Assembly (NCBI RefSeq): GCF_012931845.1
Contig: NZ_CP051884.1
Coordinates: 372,001 to 436,000 of the forward strand
Source of the DNA: Cellulomonas taurus
GTDB lineage: Bacteria; Actinomycetota; Actinomycetes; Actinomycetales; Cellulomonadaceae
Length of the DNA: 64,000 nucleotides
Reading direction: 5' to 3'
Shown here: in pieces, positions 47,440 through 55,634 of the stretch
How the letters are laid out: each line of letters opens with the position of its first letter
Position numbering within the stretch: the stretch's first letter is position 1
Program-made: the position numbers and the translations under genes
Notes under the pieces: generated by a model
Databases searched by the model: none
What the model was told of the DNA's origin: nothing
The model's input: the letters and a program-made list of their open reading frames with translations, nothing else

Positions 47440-48413
47440 TGCGCCTCCCCGCCGACTGTCAGGACCACCTTGCCGAACTGGTCGCCGCGGGCCAAGCGTG
47501 CCAGCCCGTCGGCGGCCCGGGCGAGCGGATAGCTGCTGTCGACGATCGGTCGCACCCCGGTGCGGGCGCAGAACGCCAGCAGCGCCGCCAGGTCCTCCTT
47601 GCTGCCCATGGTGGCGCCCAGAACCTGGATCTCGGTGAAGAAGATCCGTTGCAGCTCCATCCGTTCCGGGTCACCGGTAGTCGCTCCGGCGACCACGATC
47701 CGTCCACCCGGACGCACCGACCGCACCGAGTGCGACCAGGTGGCGGCCCCGACCGTCTCGATCACCAGATCCGCCCGGGTGGGCAGCCGGTCACCGGGGG
47801 CGAGGGCGCCCGCAGCACCGAGGCCCAGGGCGCGCTCCCGGCGGGCCGCGTCGCGGCTGGTGACCCAGACTTCGAGCCCGGCGGCGGCGCCCAGCAGCAG
47901 GGCGGCCGTGGCGACACCGCCTCCGGCGCCCTGCACCAGCACCCGCTGACCGGGCTTCGCACCGCCGGTGGTGAACAGCATCCGATAGGCGGTCAACCAG
48001 GCGGTCGGCAGGCACGCGGCCTCCGCGAAGGACAACTCCGCGGGCTTGTCCACCAGGTTCCAGGTCGGCACGGCGGTGCGTTCGGCCAGGGTGCCGGGGT
48101 GGCGCTCGGACAGCAGCGACCGGGGCTCGTCCGGGCCGACGCCGTGGCCCGACCCGCCGCCGATCACCGCGTGCAGCACCACCTCGCGGCCGTCGGGGGT
48201 GACCCCGGCACCGTCGGTGCCCAGCACCATCGGCAGCTGCTCGGCCCGCAGACCCACGCCGCGCAGCGACCACAGGTCGTGCTGGTTCAGCGCCGCCGCC
48301 CGCAGGTCGACGGTGGTCCAGTGCTCCCGGGCCTCCGGCTCGGGATGCTCACCGACGGTGAGCCCTGCCAGCGGATCGTCGGGGTGGAAGGCGGTGACCT
48401 GTGCGGCGAGCAT
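47436..48413 (-). CDS. Zinc-type alcohol dehydrogenase/quinone reductase-like oxidoreductase (MDR)
   Basis: The 325-residue medium-chain dehydrogenase has a GroES-like N-terminus (AALNQHDLWSLRGVG) and a Rossmann NADP motif VLVQGAGGGVATAALLLGAAAG. The zinc-site cysteines of true alcohol dehydrogenases are absent, so a quinone- or enone-reductase activity is more likely. ATG 48413 has no ribosome site but TAGGGT (48420-48425, minus strand) lies six bases before it, indicating a leaderless transcript. Confidence 0.8.
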   Translation of the reverse strand: MLAAQVTAFHPDDPLAGLTVGEHPEPEAREHWTTVDLRAAALNQHDLWSLRGVGLRAEQLPMVLGTDGAGVTPDGREVVLHAVIGGGSGHGVGPDEPRSLLSERHPGTLAERTAVPTWNLVDKPAELSFAEAACLPTAWLTAYRMLFTTGGAKPGQRVLVQGAGGGVATAALLLGAAAGLEVWVTSRDAARRERALGLGAAGALAPGDRLPTRADLVIETVGAATWSHSVRSVRPGGRIVVAGATTGDPERMELQRIFFTEIQVLGATMGSKEDLAALLAFCARTGVRPIVDSSYPLARAADGLARLARGDQFGKVVLTVGGEAQ

Positions 48414-48431
48414 GCTGCGACCCTAGGCCGG

Positions 48432-49256
48432 TCAGAGCACCGGCAGCATGCGACCGAGGTCCGGCACCGCATCCGAGGAGAACCGGGGCACCAGCGCCGC
48501 CGCCATCACGTCGACGTCGTAGGGCACCCGCCCGGCGGCGAGCCGCACCCAGGTCAACGGCTGCGCCACCTCCAGATCCCAGCCGCCCCGGGCCACCACG
48601 ATGGTCAGCAGCTCCCGGGCCACCAGGTCCAGGGCGTCGCCGTCGATCGGGCCACCCGACTGCACGCCGTCGCCGAGCCCGCCGATCGGGCCCAGCCCAC
48701 CCGGCACCCCCGGCAGCGGACCGATCCCGTCGCCCAGTTCCGCCCGGCTGCCCGGTGCCGCGCCCCGGGAGCGGGCCAGCGACCGTTGCAGGTCGTCGGC
48801 GTGCACCACCAGCTCGGTGATCCGGGAGGCCAGCATGGTGGACAGCAGCACCGGTCCACGCCGGGCCAGCACCACCCGGTCCTCCGGTCCGAGCTCGCGC
48901 GCACGCGCCAGGGCTGCCCGCGCGCGCTCGTCCACCTGCCGCAGCGGGTCGTCGGCGATCTCCTCCGCCAGGTCCCGGGTCACCGCCGCGATGTCGGCTG
49001 CCCGCCCGGCGTAGCCCCCGAGGTACTCGGCCAGCGTCGCGGGCACCGTGCCTTCCGGTGCGGGCTCGCACACCGCCAGTGCCTCCATCGCCCGGCCCAG
49101 GTGGGCGACCAGCTCGGCGACCGTCCACCCGTCCAGCACCGAGGCCGATCCGCGCTCGCGGACGGTGACGGCGGTGCCGACCCAGTCGCGCAGGGTGTCC
49201 CACTGGCGGGCCAGCAGGTCGATCCGGGCGGCGAGGTCGTCAGGGCGCAGGCGCAT
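48432..49256 (-). CDS. Maleylpyruvate isomerase/DinB-like family protein (mycothiol-type)
   Basis: The 274-residue protein begins DLAARIDLLARQWDTLRDWVGTAVT and has SASVLDGWTVAELVAHLGRAMEAL, the helical-bundle metal site pattern of MDMPI/DinB-like proteins (TIGR03083-like), with HADDL later. Members are mycothiol-dependent isomerases or transferases. A glycine/proline-rich insert interrupts the middle (residues 170-200). The specific reaction is unknown. Confidence 0.75.
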   Translation of the reverse strand: MRLRPDDLAARIDLLARQWDTLRDWVGTAVTVRERGSASVLDGWTVAELVAHLGRAMEALAVCEPAPEGTVPATLAEYLGGYAGRAADIAAVTRDLAEEIADDPLRQVDERARAALARARELGPEDRVVLARRGPVLLSTMLASRITELVVHADDLQRSLARSRGAAPGSRAELGDGIGPLPGVPGGLGPIGGLGDGVQSGGPIDGDALDLVARELLTIVVARGGWDLEVAQPLTWVRLAAGRVPYDVDVMAAALVPRFSSDAVPDLGRMLPVL

Positions 49257-49277
49257 GGGGACAGGGTCGCACGCGGA

Positions 49278-50459
49278 TCACTCCGGGTGCCCGGTGCTCT
49301 CCAGGTGCCCCCGCACCATCGGCCCCAGCTGCTCGAACTCGATCAGGAACCCGTCGTGCCCGTAGGGCGTGTGCAGGGTGTGCAGCGGCGCGGCACCGGG
49401 CACTCCGGCGGCGATCCGGGCCGACTGTTCGGGCAGGAAGAGCCGGTCGGAGTCGACGGCGACGACCAGGGTGCGGGCGGTGATCTGGCGCAGCGCCGCC
49501 TCGACGCCGCCCCGGTCCCGGCCGATGTCGTGGGTGATCATCGAGCGGGTGAGCACGGCGTAGGTGTTGGCGTCGAACCGGCGGGCGAGTTTGTCGCCGT
49601 GGTGGTCCAGGTAGGACTGGACCGCGAACCGGCCGCCGGACAGCGGCTGCTCGCCGCCCTGCGGGAACCGGCCGAACCGGGTGTTGAGCTCCTCGGCGCT
49701 GCGGTAGGTCTGGTGCGCGATCTGCCGGGCCAGGCCGAGCCCGGCGTGCGGACCGTCGCCGTCGGCCGCGTCGTAGTAGTCGCCGCCCCGGAACCGGGGG
49801 TCGGCGGTCAGCGCGGTGAGCTGGGTGTGGAAGGACGCGATCTGGTCGCCGGAGGTCTGGGCACTGGTGGCGATCGCGGCCAGCGACCGGACCCGGTCCG
49901 GGGCGGTGACGGCCCATTCGAGGGCGCGCTGCCCACCCATCGAGGCACCGACCACCAGGGCCCAGGACCGGATGCCCAGCGCGTCGGCCAGCCGCAGTTC
50001 GGCCGCCACCTGGTCCCGGACAGTCAGCTGCGGGAACCGGCTGCCCCAGGGGCGGCCGTCGTCGGGGTGCGGGGAGGACGGGCCGGTGCTGCCCTGGCAG
50101 CCGCCGAGCACGTTGGGGGCGACCACGAACCAGCGGTCGGTGTCGATCGGGGCGCCGGGCCCGACCAGGGTGGACCACCACCCGGGGGTGGGGTGGCCGG
50201 GTCCGGCGTCCCCGGTGACATGGGCGTCACCGGTGAGGGCGTGTAGCACCAGCACGGCGTTCGACCGATCGGGGGCGAGGGTGCCCCAGGTCTCGTAGGC
50301 CAGCCGGACCCCGGGCAGGAAGCCATCGGCCTCCAGCGCCAGGGGGCCGAGGTCGACGAACCGCCGACGGCCCACCGGGTCGCCCTCGCGCCAGGCGGAG
50401 GACGCCCGGGGCGGGCCCTCGGGCACGATGCGGGGGCTCGCCACGCGGTGCTGCGGCAT
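49278..50459 (-). CDS. metX: Homoserine O-acetyltransferase
   Basis: MetX acetylates homoserine with acetyl-CoA, activating it for sulfur addition. The 393-residue alpha/beta hydrolase-fold protein has LVLHALTGDAHVTG, the nucleophile motif VVGASMGGQRALEW and the C-terminal histidine in TPYGHDGFLIE; RWFVVAPNVLGGCQGSTGPSS is the family signature. Its ATG shares one base with the metY stop, so the two pathway genes are translationally coupled. The frame continues upstream through metY as a shadow. Confidence 0.94.
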   Translation of the reverse strand: MPQHRVASPRIVPEGPPRASSAWREGDPVGRRRFVDLGPLALEADGFLPGVRLAYETWGTLAPDRSNAVLVLHALTGDAHVTGDAGPGHPTPGWWSTLVGPGAPIDTDRWFVVAPNVLGGCQGSTGPSSPHPDDGRPWGSRFPQLTVRDQVAAELRLADALGIRSWALVVGASMGGQRALEWAVTAPDRVRSLAAIATSAQTSGDQIASFHTQLTALTADPRFRGGDYYDAADGDGPHAGLGLARQIAHQTYRSAEELNTRFGRFPQGGEQPLSGGRFAVQSYLDHHGDKLARRFDANTYAVLTRSMITHDIGRDRGGVEAALRQITARTLVVAVDSDRLFLPEQSARIAAGVPGAAPLHTLHTPYGHDGFLIEFEQLGPMVRGHLESTGHPE

Positions 50460-51775
50460 CAGGCTCCCTTGGCGGCGCGGAACCCGGCGTCCAGGTCGGC
50501 GAGGATGTCCTCGATCCCCTCCAGGCCGACGGCGAGCCGGACCAGCCCCGGGGTGACGCCGGACTGCGCCTGCTCCTCCGGGGTGAGCTGGCTGTGGGTG
50601 GTCGAGGCGGGGTGGATGACCAGCGACCGGACGTCGCCGATGTTGGCGACGTTGGAGTGCAGTTCCAGGGCGGAGACGAACGCCTGCCCGGCGGCCGCAC
50701 CCCCGGCGATCTCGAAGGCCAGCACCGCGCCGGTGCCGCGCGGCGCGTACTTGCGGCCCAGCTCGTACTGCGGGTGGCTCGGCAGCCCGGCGTAGGTCAC
50801 CGACAGCACGTCGTCCCGCGCCTCCAGCCACTCGGCGACCCGCTGTGCGTTGGCGACGTGCCGCTCGATCCGCAGCGAGAGCGTCTCCAGGCCCTGGGCG
50901 ATCAGGAAGGCGTTGAACGGGCTGATCGCCGCCCCCAGGTCGCGGAGCAGCTGGACCCGCGCGCGCAGGACGTAGGACAGGTTCACCCCGAAGGCGCCGT
51001 CCTTGCCCAGGTCCCGGGCGAACACCAGGCCGTCGTAGGACGGGTCGGGCTGGTTGAACGAGGGGTAGCGCTCGGGGTCGGCGCCGTAGTCGAAGGTGCC
51101 GCCGTCGACGATCACGCCGCCGATCGCCGTGCCGTGGCCGCCCAGGTACTTGGTCGCCGAGTGCACCACCACGTCGGCACCGTGCTCCAGCGGCCGGATC
51201 AGGTAGGGGGTGGCGACCGTGTTGTCCACGATCAGCGGCACACCCGCCTCGTGGGCGATCCCGGCGACCGTCTCGATGTCGAGCACGTCCTGCTTGGGGT
51301 TGGGCACCGACTCGGCGTAGAAGGCCTTGGTGTTCGGTCGCACCGCGTCGCGCCATGCCTGCGGGTCCTGCGGGTCGGAGACGAAGGTGGTCTCGATCCC
51401 GAGCCGGGGCAGCGTGTAGTGCAGCAGGTTGTAGGTGCCGCCGTACAGGCTGGGGCTGGCGACGATGTGGCTGCCGGCCTCGGCGACGTTGAGGATCGCG
51501 TAGGTCTCGGCTGCCTGGCCGCTGGCGACCAGCAGGGCGCCGACCCCGCCTTCCAGGGCGGCGATCCGGTTCTCGACCACCTCGACGGTGGGGTTGCCGA
51601 TCCGGGTGTAGATCGGGCCGAGGTCCTTGAGGGCGAACCGGTCGGCGGCGACCCCGGCGTCGGGGAACACGTAGCTGGTGGTCTGGTAGATCGGCAGCGC
51701 GCGGGCGCCGGTGGTCGGGTCCGGGGTCTGGCCGGCGTGGATCTGCTGGGTCTCGAAGGACCACTGCTGCGACAT
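50459..51775 (-). CDS. metY: O-acetylhomoserine sulfhydrylase
   Basis: MetY uses pyridoxal phosphate to convert O-acetylhomoserine and sulfide to homocysteine, the direct route to methionine. Of the 438 residues, the PLP lysine lies in [49 protein letters not shown] opens the protein. ATG 51775 has an AGGAG site; an upstream in-frame GTG at 51910 adds 45 residues that overlap the structured leader. Expression is probably attenuated by the leader. Confidence 0.95.
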   Translation of the reverse strand: MSQQWSFETQQIHAGQTPDPTTGARALPIYQTTSYVFPDAGVAADRFALKDLGPIYTRIGNPTVEVVENRIAALEGGVGALLVASGQAAETYAILNVAEAGSHIVASPSLYGGTYNLLHYTLPRLGIETTFVSDPQDPQAWRDAVRPNTKAFYAESVPNPKQDVLDIETVAGIAHEAGVPLIVDNTVATPYLIRPLEHGADVVVHSATKYLGGHGTAIGGVIVDGGTFDYGADPERYPSFNQPDPSYDGLVFARDLGKDGAFGVNLSYVLRARVQLLRDLGAAISPFNAFLIAQGLETLSLRIERHVANAQRVAEWLEARDDVLSVTYAGLPSHPQYELGRKYAPRGTGAVLAFEIAGGAAAGQAFVSALELHSNVANIGDVRSLVIHPASTTHSQLTPEEQAQSGVTPGLVRLAVGLEGIEDILADLDAGFRAAKGA

Positions 51776-51781
51776 GGTTTC

Positions 51782-51820
51782 TCCTGGGGTGTGCGGGGCG
51801 GGGCTGCTTCGGGGGAGCGG
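51782..51820 (-). promoter_or_regulatory. C-rich, G-poor tract before metY (possible Rho-loading site)
   Basis: On the transcript strand this stretch is made largely of C (runs of 3-5 C) with little pairing potential, between the structured leader and the metY ribosome site. Such bubbles favour Rho binding. The role is inferred from composition and position only. Confidence 0.35.
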
Positions 51821-51821
51821 G

Positions 51822-51897
51822 GCGCACGCCGCGGTGCCAAGAGGGTGCCGGATGCCACTGGCCGGATTCCGGCCCACGGGCACAGCCGAGCGTGCGC
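51822..51897 (-). ncRNA. Structured metYX leader RNA element
   Basis: In the metY transcript, GCGCACGC (51897-51890) pairs perfectly with GCGTGCGC (51829-51822), enclosing a nested stem GTGCC/GGCAC (51883-51879 with 51849-51845) and a hairpin GGCCGG-AAT-CCGGCC (51874-51860). A second GGCAC (51838-51834) could replace the nested partner, giving two alternative folds. The outer stem starts four bases after the leader peptide stop codon. The CCGGCACCC...CCGCGG...GCCCC stretch recalls SAM-IV riboswitches, but I could not fit that consensus. Confidence 0.5.
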
Positions 51898-51900
51898 TGG

Positions 51901-51924
51901 TCAGCGACACATTCGGCAGGTCAT
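51901..51924 (-). CDS. Leader peptide MTCRMCR before metYX
   Basis: An ATG at 51924 reads Met-Thr-Cys-Arg-Met-Cys-Arg-stop. TAGGGT (51936-51931) lies six bases before the ATG, so the transcript should start at the ATG and be leaderless. Seven codons with two Cys and two Met ahead of sulfur-assimilation genes suggest a ribosome-based sensor of charged Cys or Met tRNA. Cysteine-rich leaderless short ORFs act this way in mycobacteria. It is too short to judge by coding statistics. Confidence 0.55.
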   Translation of the reverse strand: MTCRMCR

Positions 51925-51930
51925 GTCTGG

Positions 51931-51960
51931 ACCCTACGACCGACGATCCACCAGATGGAA
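51931..51960 (-). promoter_or_regulatory. Promoter of the metYX transcript
   Basis: -10 TAGGGT at 51936-51931 and a weak -35 TTCCAT at 51960-51955 with an 18-bp spacer. The predicted start coincides with the leader-peptide ATG at 51924. Confidence 0.45.
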
Positions 51961-52035
51961 CCGGCGTCTTGCCCAGTGAGATGGGCTACCCGTCGGCACC
52001 TGGATGGGTGAAAGTCTGTCCGATTCGTCCCGAAT

Positions 52036-52086
52036 GTTACTGCTGTGACGTCAGTGAAAACTGTGACGACAGTTCACTTCTGTGAA
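52036..52086. promoter_or_regulatory. Repeat-containing regulatory region before the NlpC/P60 gene
   Basis: GTTAC (52036-52040) is followed by two direct copies of CTGTGACG (52043-52050 and 52061-52068, 18 bp apart) and an inverted repeat TTCACTTCTGTGAA (52073-52086). GTNAC-type direct repeats are bound by MtrA, which controls cell-wall peptidase genes in actinobacteria; TGTGA motifs also resemble cAMP-receptor sites. A TAGCGT -10 candidate follows near 52095. The regulator is not decided. Confidence 0.4.
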
Positions 52087-52140
52087 GAAGGCGGGTAGCG
52101 TCGCCGCGGAACACCTGACTGATGTGAGAGGGACGGCTCT

Positions 52141-53496
52141 GTGAGGCAACCGAATCGTCGGCGGACCGGGCGCGCGGCCGCCGCGGTGATCGCCGCGGCA
52201 CTGCTCGTCGTCCCCGGCAGCATGGCCATGGCCGACCCGGACGTCAGCGACAACGACGTCCGTCAGGCACAGCAGGCCGAGGCCAGTGCGGCCGACTCTG
52301 TGGCCGACATCGAGGTGCGGCTGGCCCAGCTGTCCGCCACCAGCGACCAGGCCCAGATCGCCGTGCAGCAGGCGGCCGAGGCCTACGCCCAGGCGCAGGC
52401 CGACCTGGCCACCGCCCAGCAGGCGGCCACCGACGCCGAGTCCAAGTACGCGGGTGCGCAGGACGACCTGGAGTCCGCGCGCTCCACCCTGGTCGCCATC
52501 GCCCGTGAGGCGGCCCGCAACGGCGGGTCGATGGACGACCTGCAGGCGGTGCTCTCCGCCGAGGGCCTGGAGGACGTCGTCGCCCGCAGCGAGGCGCTCG
52601 GTCTGGTCAGCACCAAGGCCGATCAGGCAGTGCAGTCCTACCGGGCGGCCGACCAGGTCGCGAGCACTCTGAAGGAGGAGGCCGACGCCGCGCAGACCGC
52701 GAAGCAGTCGGCCGCCGACGCCGCACAGTCCACGCTCACCGCGGCCGAGGACGCCCAGTCCGACGCGGATGCCGCGGTCGCCAGTGCCGCCGCCCAGCGC
52801 CAGTCCCTGATCCAGCAGCTCGCCGCCGCGCGGAACACCACCGCCGAGGTCGAGCAGCAGCGTCAGGACCAGATCGACGCCGAGCGCCAGGCCCAGGCCG
52901 AGGCTGCCGCCCGCACCGAGCGCGCCGCCGAGCCCGCCCCGACCCAGTCGGCACCGTCCGCACCCGCAACACCGTCGGCTCCCGGGCCGAGCACCCCGGC
53001 GGCGCCGAGCACGCCGTCGAACCCCGCCGCTCCGGCTGCCCCGAGCAACCCGGCCCCGAGCAACCCGACCCCGGTCACGCCGGCCCCGAGCAAGCCGAGC
53101 GTGCCGAGCGGCAGCTCCTCCGGCTCGGCCAGCTCGGCGGAGACCGCCATCGCCTGGGCGAAGACGCAGCTGGGCAAGCCCTACATCTGGGGTGGCACCG
53201 GCCCGACCGGTTATGACTGCTCCGGGCTGACCCAGGGCGCCTGGCGTTCGGCCGGGGTGAGCCTGAACCGCACCTCCCGCGACCAGTACCGCCAGGTGCA
53301 GAAGATCAGCTACAACGAGCTGCGGCCCGGCGACCTGATCTTCTACGGCACCAATGCCAACGACGCGAGCAGCATCTACCACGTCGCGATGTTCATCGGG
53401 AACGGTCAGATGATCGAGGCCCCGAAGCCCGGCGACGTGGTGAAGATCGCCTCGGTGCGCTGGTCGAACTCGATGGCCTACGCCGGCCGTCCCTGA
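52141..53496 (+). CDS. Secreted NlpC/P60 peptidoglycan endopeptidase with coiled-coil domain
   Basis: The 451-residue protein has a signal peptide (basic start, hydrophobic 11-28, likely cut near MAMA-DP at 31), an Ala/Gln/Glu-rich coiled coil (35-265), a Pro/Ser/Ala linker with SNPAP-like repeats (270-330) and a C-terminal NlpC/P60 domain. Catalytic C360 lies in GYDCSGLTQGAW and H414 in IYHVAMFIG; E426 is in the usual third position. It resembles RipA/CwlO-type enzymes that cut peptide stems during cell separation. GTG 52141 follows GAGAGGGA. The long upstream gap suggests dedicated regulation. Confidence 0.9.
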   Translation: MRQPNRRRTGRAAAAVIAAALLVVPGSMAMADPDVSDNDVRQAQQAEASAADSVADIEVRLAQLSATSDQAQIAVQQAAEAYAQAQADLATAQQAATDAESKYAGAQDDLESARSTLVAIAREAARNGGSMDDLQAVLSAEGLEDVVARSEALGLVSTKADQAVQSYRAADQVASTLKEEADAAQTAKQSAADAAQSTLTAAEDAQSDADAAVASAAAQRQSLIQQLAAARNTTAEVEQQRQDQIDAERQAQAEAAARTERAAEPAPTQSAPSAPATPSAPGPSTPAAPSTPSNPAAPAAPSNPAPSNPTPVTPAPSKPSVPSGSSSGSASSAETAIAWAKTQLGKPYIWGGTGPTGYDCSGLTQGAWRSAGVSLNRTSRDQYRQVQKISYNELRPGDLIFYGTNANDASSIYHVAMFIGNGQMIEAPKPGDVVKIASVRWSNSMAYAGRP

Positions 53497-53505
53497 GCAC
53501 CCAGC

Positions 53506-53543
53506 ACGAAGCCCCTGACACCGACCGGTGTCAGGGGCTTCGT
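53506..53543. terminator. Bidirectional terminator between NlpC/P60 gene and ppa
   Basis: ACGAAGCCCCTGACACCG (53506-53523) and CGGTGTCAGGGGCTTCGT (53526-53543) form a perfect 18-bp stem around two bases, between the ends of two convergent genes. Confidence 0.85.
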
Positions 53544-53557
53544 CGTGTGCGGGCGAC

Positions 53558-54055
53558 TCAGTGGTCGTTGTACCCGGCGTCCGCCGCCCGCTGGATGGAG
53601 CGCTGGATCTCGGCCTCGGCCTCGGCCCGGCCGACCCAGTGCGCGCCCTCGACCGACTTGCCCGGCTCCAGGTCCTTGTAGACCTCGAAGAAGTGCTGGA
53701 TCTCCAGCCGGTGGAAGTCGGAGACGTCGTCGATGTCCTGGCGCCAGGCGGCGCGCTGGTCACCGGTCGGCACGCACAGCACCTTGTCGTCGCCGCCGGC
53801 CTCGTCGCGCATCCGGAACATGCCCAGGGCGCGGCACCGGATCAGGCAGCCGGGGAACGTCGGCTCCTCGAGCAGCACCAGGGCGTCCAGCGGGTCGCCG
53901 TCCTCGCCGAGGGTGCCGTCGATGAACCCGTAGTCGTCCGGGTAGCGGGTCGAGGTGAACAGCATCCGGTCCAGCCGGATCCGCCCGGTGGCGTGGTCCA
54001 CCTCGTACTTGTTCCGCTGACCCTTGGGGATCTCGATCGTGACGTCGAACTCCAC
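53558..54055 (-). CDS. ppa: Inorganic pyrophosphatase (family I)
   Basis: The cytoplasmic enzyme hydrolyses pyrophosphate and drives biosynthesis. In its 165 residues [49 protein letters not shown] (metal aspartates) and the DDKVL segment are all present. GTG 54055 ([12 protein letters not shown]) follows AAGGAG and matches the family N-terminus; the ATG at 54115 would add 20 unrelated residues. Confidence 0.96.
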   Translation of the reverse strand: MEFDVTIEIPKGQRNKYEVDHATGRIRLDRMLFTSTRYPDDYGFIDGTLGEDGDPLDALVLLEEPTFPGCLIRCRALGMFRMRDEAGGDDKVLCVPTGDQRAAWRQDIDDVSDFHRLEIQHFFEVYKDLEPGKSVEGAHWVGRAEAEAEIQRSIQRAADAGYNDH

Positions 54056-54192
54056 ACCCGCTCCTTCGTCTGGACATGGCTCCCTGCGGCGGGACCCTGC
54101 TGCCCACATCCTCACACGGCCGCAGGCGTGACGTTAGTGTGACGCACGCGGCCCGGCGGCGGGACGCTGGATCGAAGCGAGGAGACGGACGC

Positions 54193-55614
54193 GTGGCGCG
54201 TGCTGCCCGGACGGTGGGGGTCACGGCCCTGGTGCTGGTGCTGGCCGGTGGCGGGTACCTGACCGCCGATGCCTACGACGTGGCACCCGGATTCCTCACC
54301 CTCGCCCCCGAACCGGACCCGGCGGCACCCTTCCCGACCGCACCGGCCGCCACCGATCTGACCACCGACGCCACCGTGCTCACCGACCTGGACCCGGCCG
54401 CCCCGGTGCCCAGCGCCTCGGTGCTCGCCGGTCAGGTGGCCGGGCTGACCACCGATCCCCGCCTCGGCCCCACCGTCGGGGTGCTGGTCGCCGACGCGCT
54501 GACCGGGCAGGTGCTCGCCCAGAACAACCCGGACCAGGGCCGGACCCCCGCCTCCACCCAGAAGGTGGTCACCGCGGTCGCCGCGCTGTCCGAGCTGGAT
54601 GCCGACACCACCTTCGACACCACGGTGGTGCAGGGCGGGGCCTCCGACCAGATCGTGCTGATCGGCGGCGGCGACATGATGCTGGCGGCCGGGGCGGGCG
54701 ACCCGCAGGTGGTGAACGGTCGTGCCGGGCTGGCCGACCTGGCGACCGCCACCGCGCAGAAGCTGCAGCTGGCCGGGATCACCTCGGTCACCCTCGCCGT
54801 GGACGACACCCTGTTCACCGGCAGCCTGCTCGCCCCGGGCTGGGACCCGGCCGACGTGGGTGCCGGGTACGCCGCGCCGGTGGCCGCCCTCGGGGTGGAC
54901 ATCGCCAAGATGTCCGACGAGGAGTACGCCCCGCGCTACCCGGACCCGGCGATGAACGCCGCCGAGGTCTTCGTGCAGCGGCTCGCGGACCAAGGGATCA
55001 GCGTGCAGGGATCGCCCGCCCGGGTGTCCGGCGACTACACCCGGGGCGACACCCTCGCCACGGTGTCCTCCGCGCCGCTCCCCGATGTGGTGGCGTACTT
55101 CCTCGACCACTCGGACAACACCATCACCGAGGTCGTCTCCCGGATGGTCGCAGTGGAGCAGGGCTTCCCGGCCAGCTTCGAGGGCGCGACCCAGGCGGTG
55201 TTACAGACCGTGCGCGGCCTGGGGGTGGACATCACCGGGGCGGCGTTGGCCGACGCCAGCGGACTGGCCGAGGGATCGCGGCTCAGCCCGGCGATGCTGC
55301 TCAGCCTGCTGCAGCTGATCGTGGACCCCGCTCACCCCGAGCTGCGGGCGGTGGGCACCGGGATGCCGATCGGTGGCCTCACCGGCACGCTGTCGGACCG
55401 GTTCACCTCCGGTGCGGGCACCGGCGTGGTGCGGGCCAAGACCGGATCGCTCAAGGGTGTGACCTCCCTGGCCGGGTTGGTGGTCGACGCCGACGGTCGG
55501 ATGCTGCTCTACGTCGTGATGGCCGACCAGACCGGTGAGGGCGGCCAGTGGGGCCCGCGCCAGGCGATCGATTCCTTCGTCACCGGGTTGGCCGGCTGCG
55601 GGTGCCAGGGCTGA
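54193..55614 (+). CDS. dacB: D-alanyl-D-alanine carboxypeptidase/endopeptidase (PBP4, S13 family)
   Basis: This penicillin-binding protein trims peptidoglycan peptides outside the membrane. The 473-residue protein has an N-terminal signal anchor (VGVTALVLVLAGGGYL), then the three active-site motifs: S121-T-Q-K124, S307-D-N309 and K416-T-G418. The region between the first two motifs holds the extra S13 domain. GTG 54193 is chosen because GGAG lies eight bases upstream and it precedes the membrane segment; the ATG at 54076 starts too early. It is divergent from ppa. Confidence 0.92.
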   Translation: MARAARTVGVTALVLVLAGGGYLTADAYDVAPGFLTLAPEPDPAAPFPTAPAATDLTTDATVLTDLDPAAPVPSASVLAGQVAGLTTDPRLGPTVGVLVADALTGQVLAQNNPDQGRTPASTQKVVTAVAALSELDADTTFDTTVVQGGASDQIVLIGGGDMMLAAGAGDPQVVNGRAGLADLATATAQKLQLAGITSVTLAVDDTLFTGSLLAPGWDPADVGAGYAAPVAALGVDIAKMSDEEYAPRYPDPAMNAAEVFVQRLADQGISVQGSPARVSGDYTRGDTLATVSSAPLPDVVAYFLDHSDNTITEVVSRMVAVEQGFPASFEGATQAVLQTVRGLGVDITGAALADASGLAEGSRLSPAMLLSLLQLIVDPAHPELRAVGTGMPIGGLTGTLSDRFTSGAGTGVVRAKTGSLKGVTSLAGLVVDADGRMLLYVVMADQTGEGGQWGPRQAIDSFVTGLAGCGCQG

Positions 55615-55622
55615 GCCGTGGC

Positions 55623-55628
55623 TACCGT
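55623..55628 (+). promoter_or_regulatory. -10 element TACCGT for a leaderless zincin gene
   Basis: TACCGT, six bases (GGGCGG), then ATG 55635. No separate ribosome site is needed in this layout. Confidence 0.45.
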
Positions 55629-55634
55629 GGGCGG

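Noticed and set aside
47298-50246. 982-codon plus-strand frame across the dehydrogenase, DinB-like and metX genes
   Set aside because: It is antisense to three genes with clear motifs and consists of Gly/Arg/Pro/His-rich shadow sequence.
51776-51900. SAM-IV or cobalamin riboswitch before metY
   Set aside because: Some words match (CCGGCACCC, CCGCGG, GCCCC), but the conserved core order and pseudoknot could not be fitted; the element is reported only as a structured leader.
50459-51910. Longer metY starting at GTG 51910
   Set aside because: The extra 45 residues are not conserved, would be read through the structured leader, and ATG 51775 has a good ribosome site and matches the family N-terminus.
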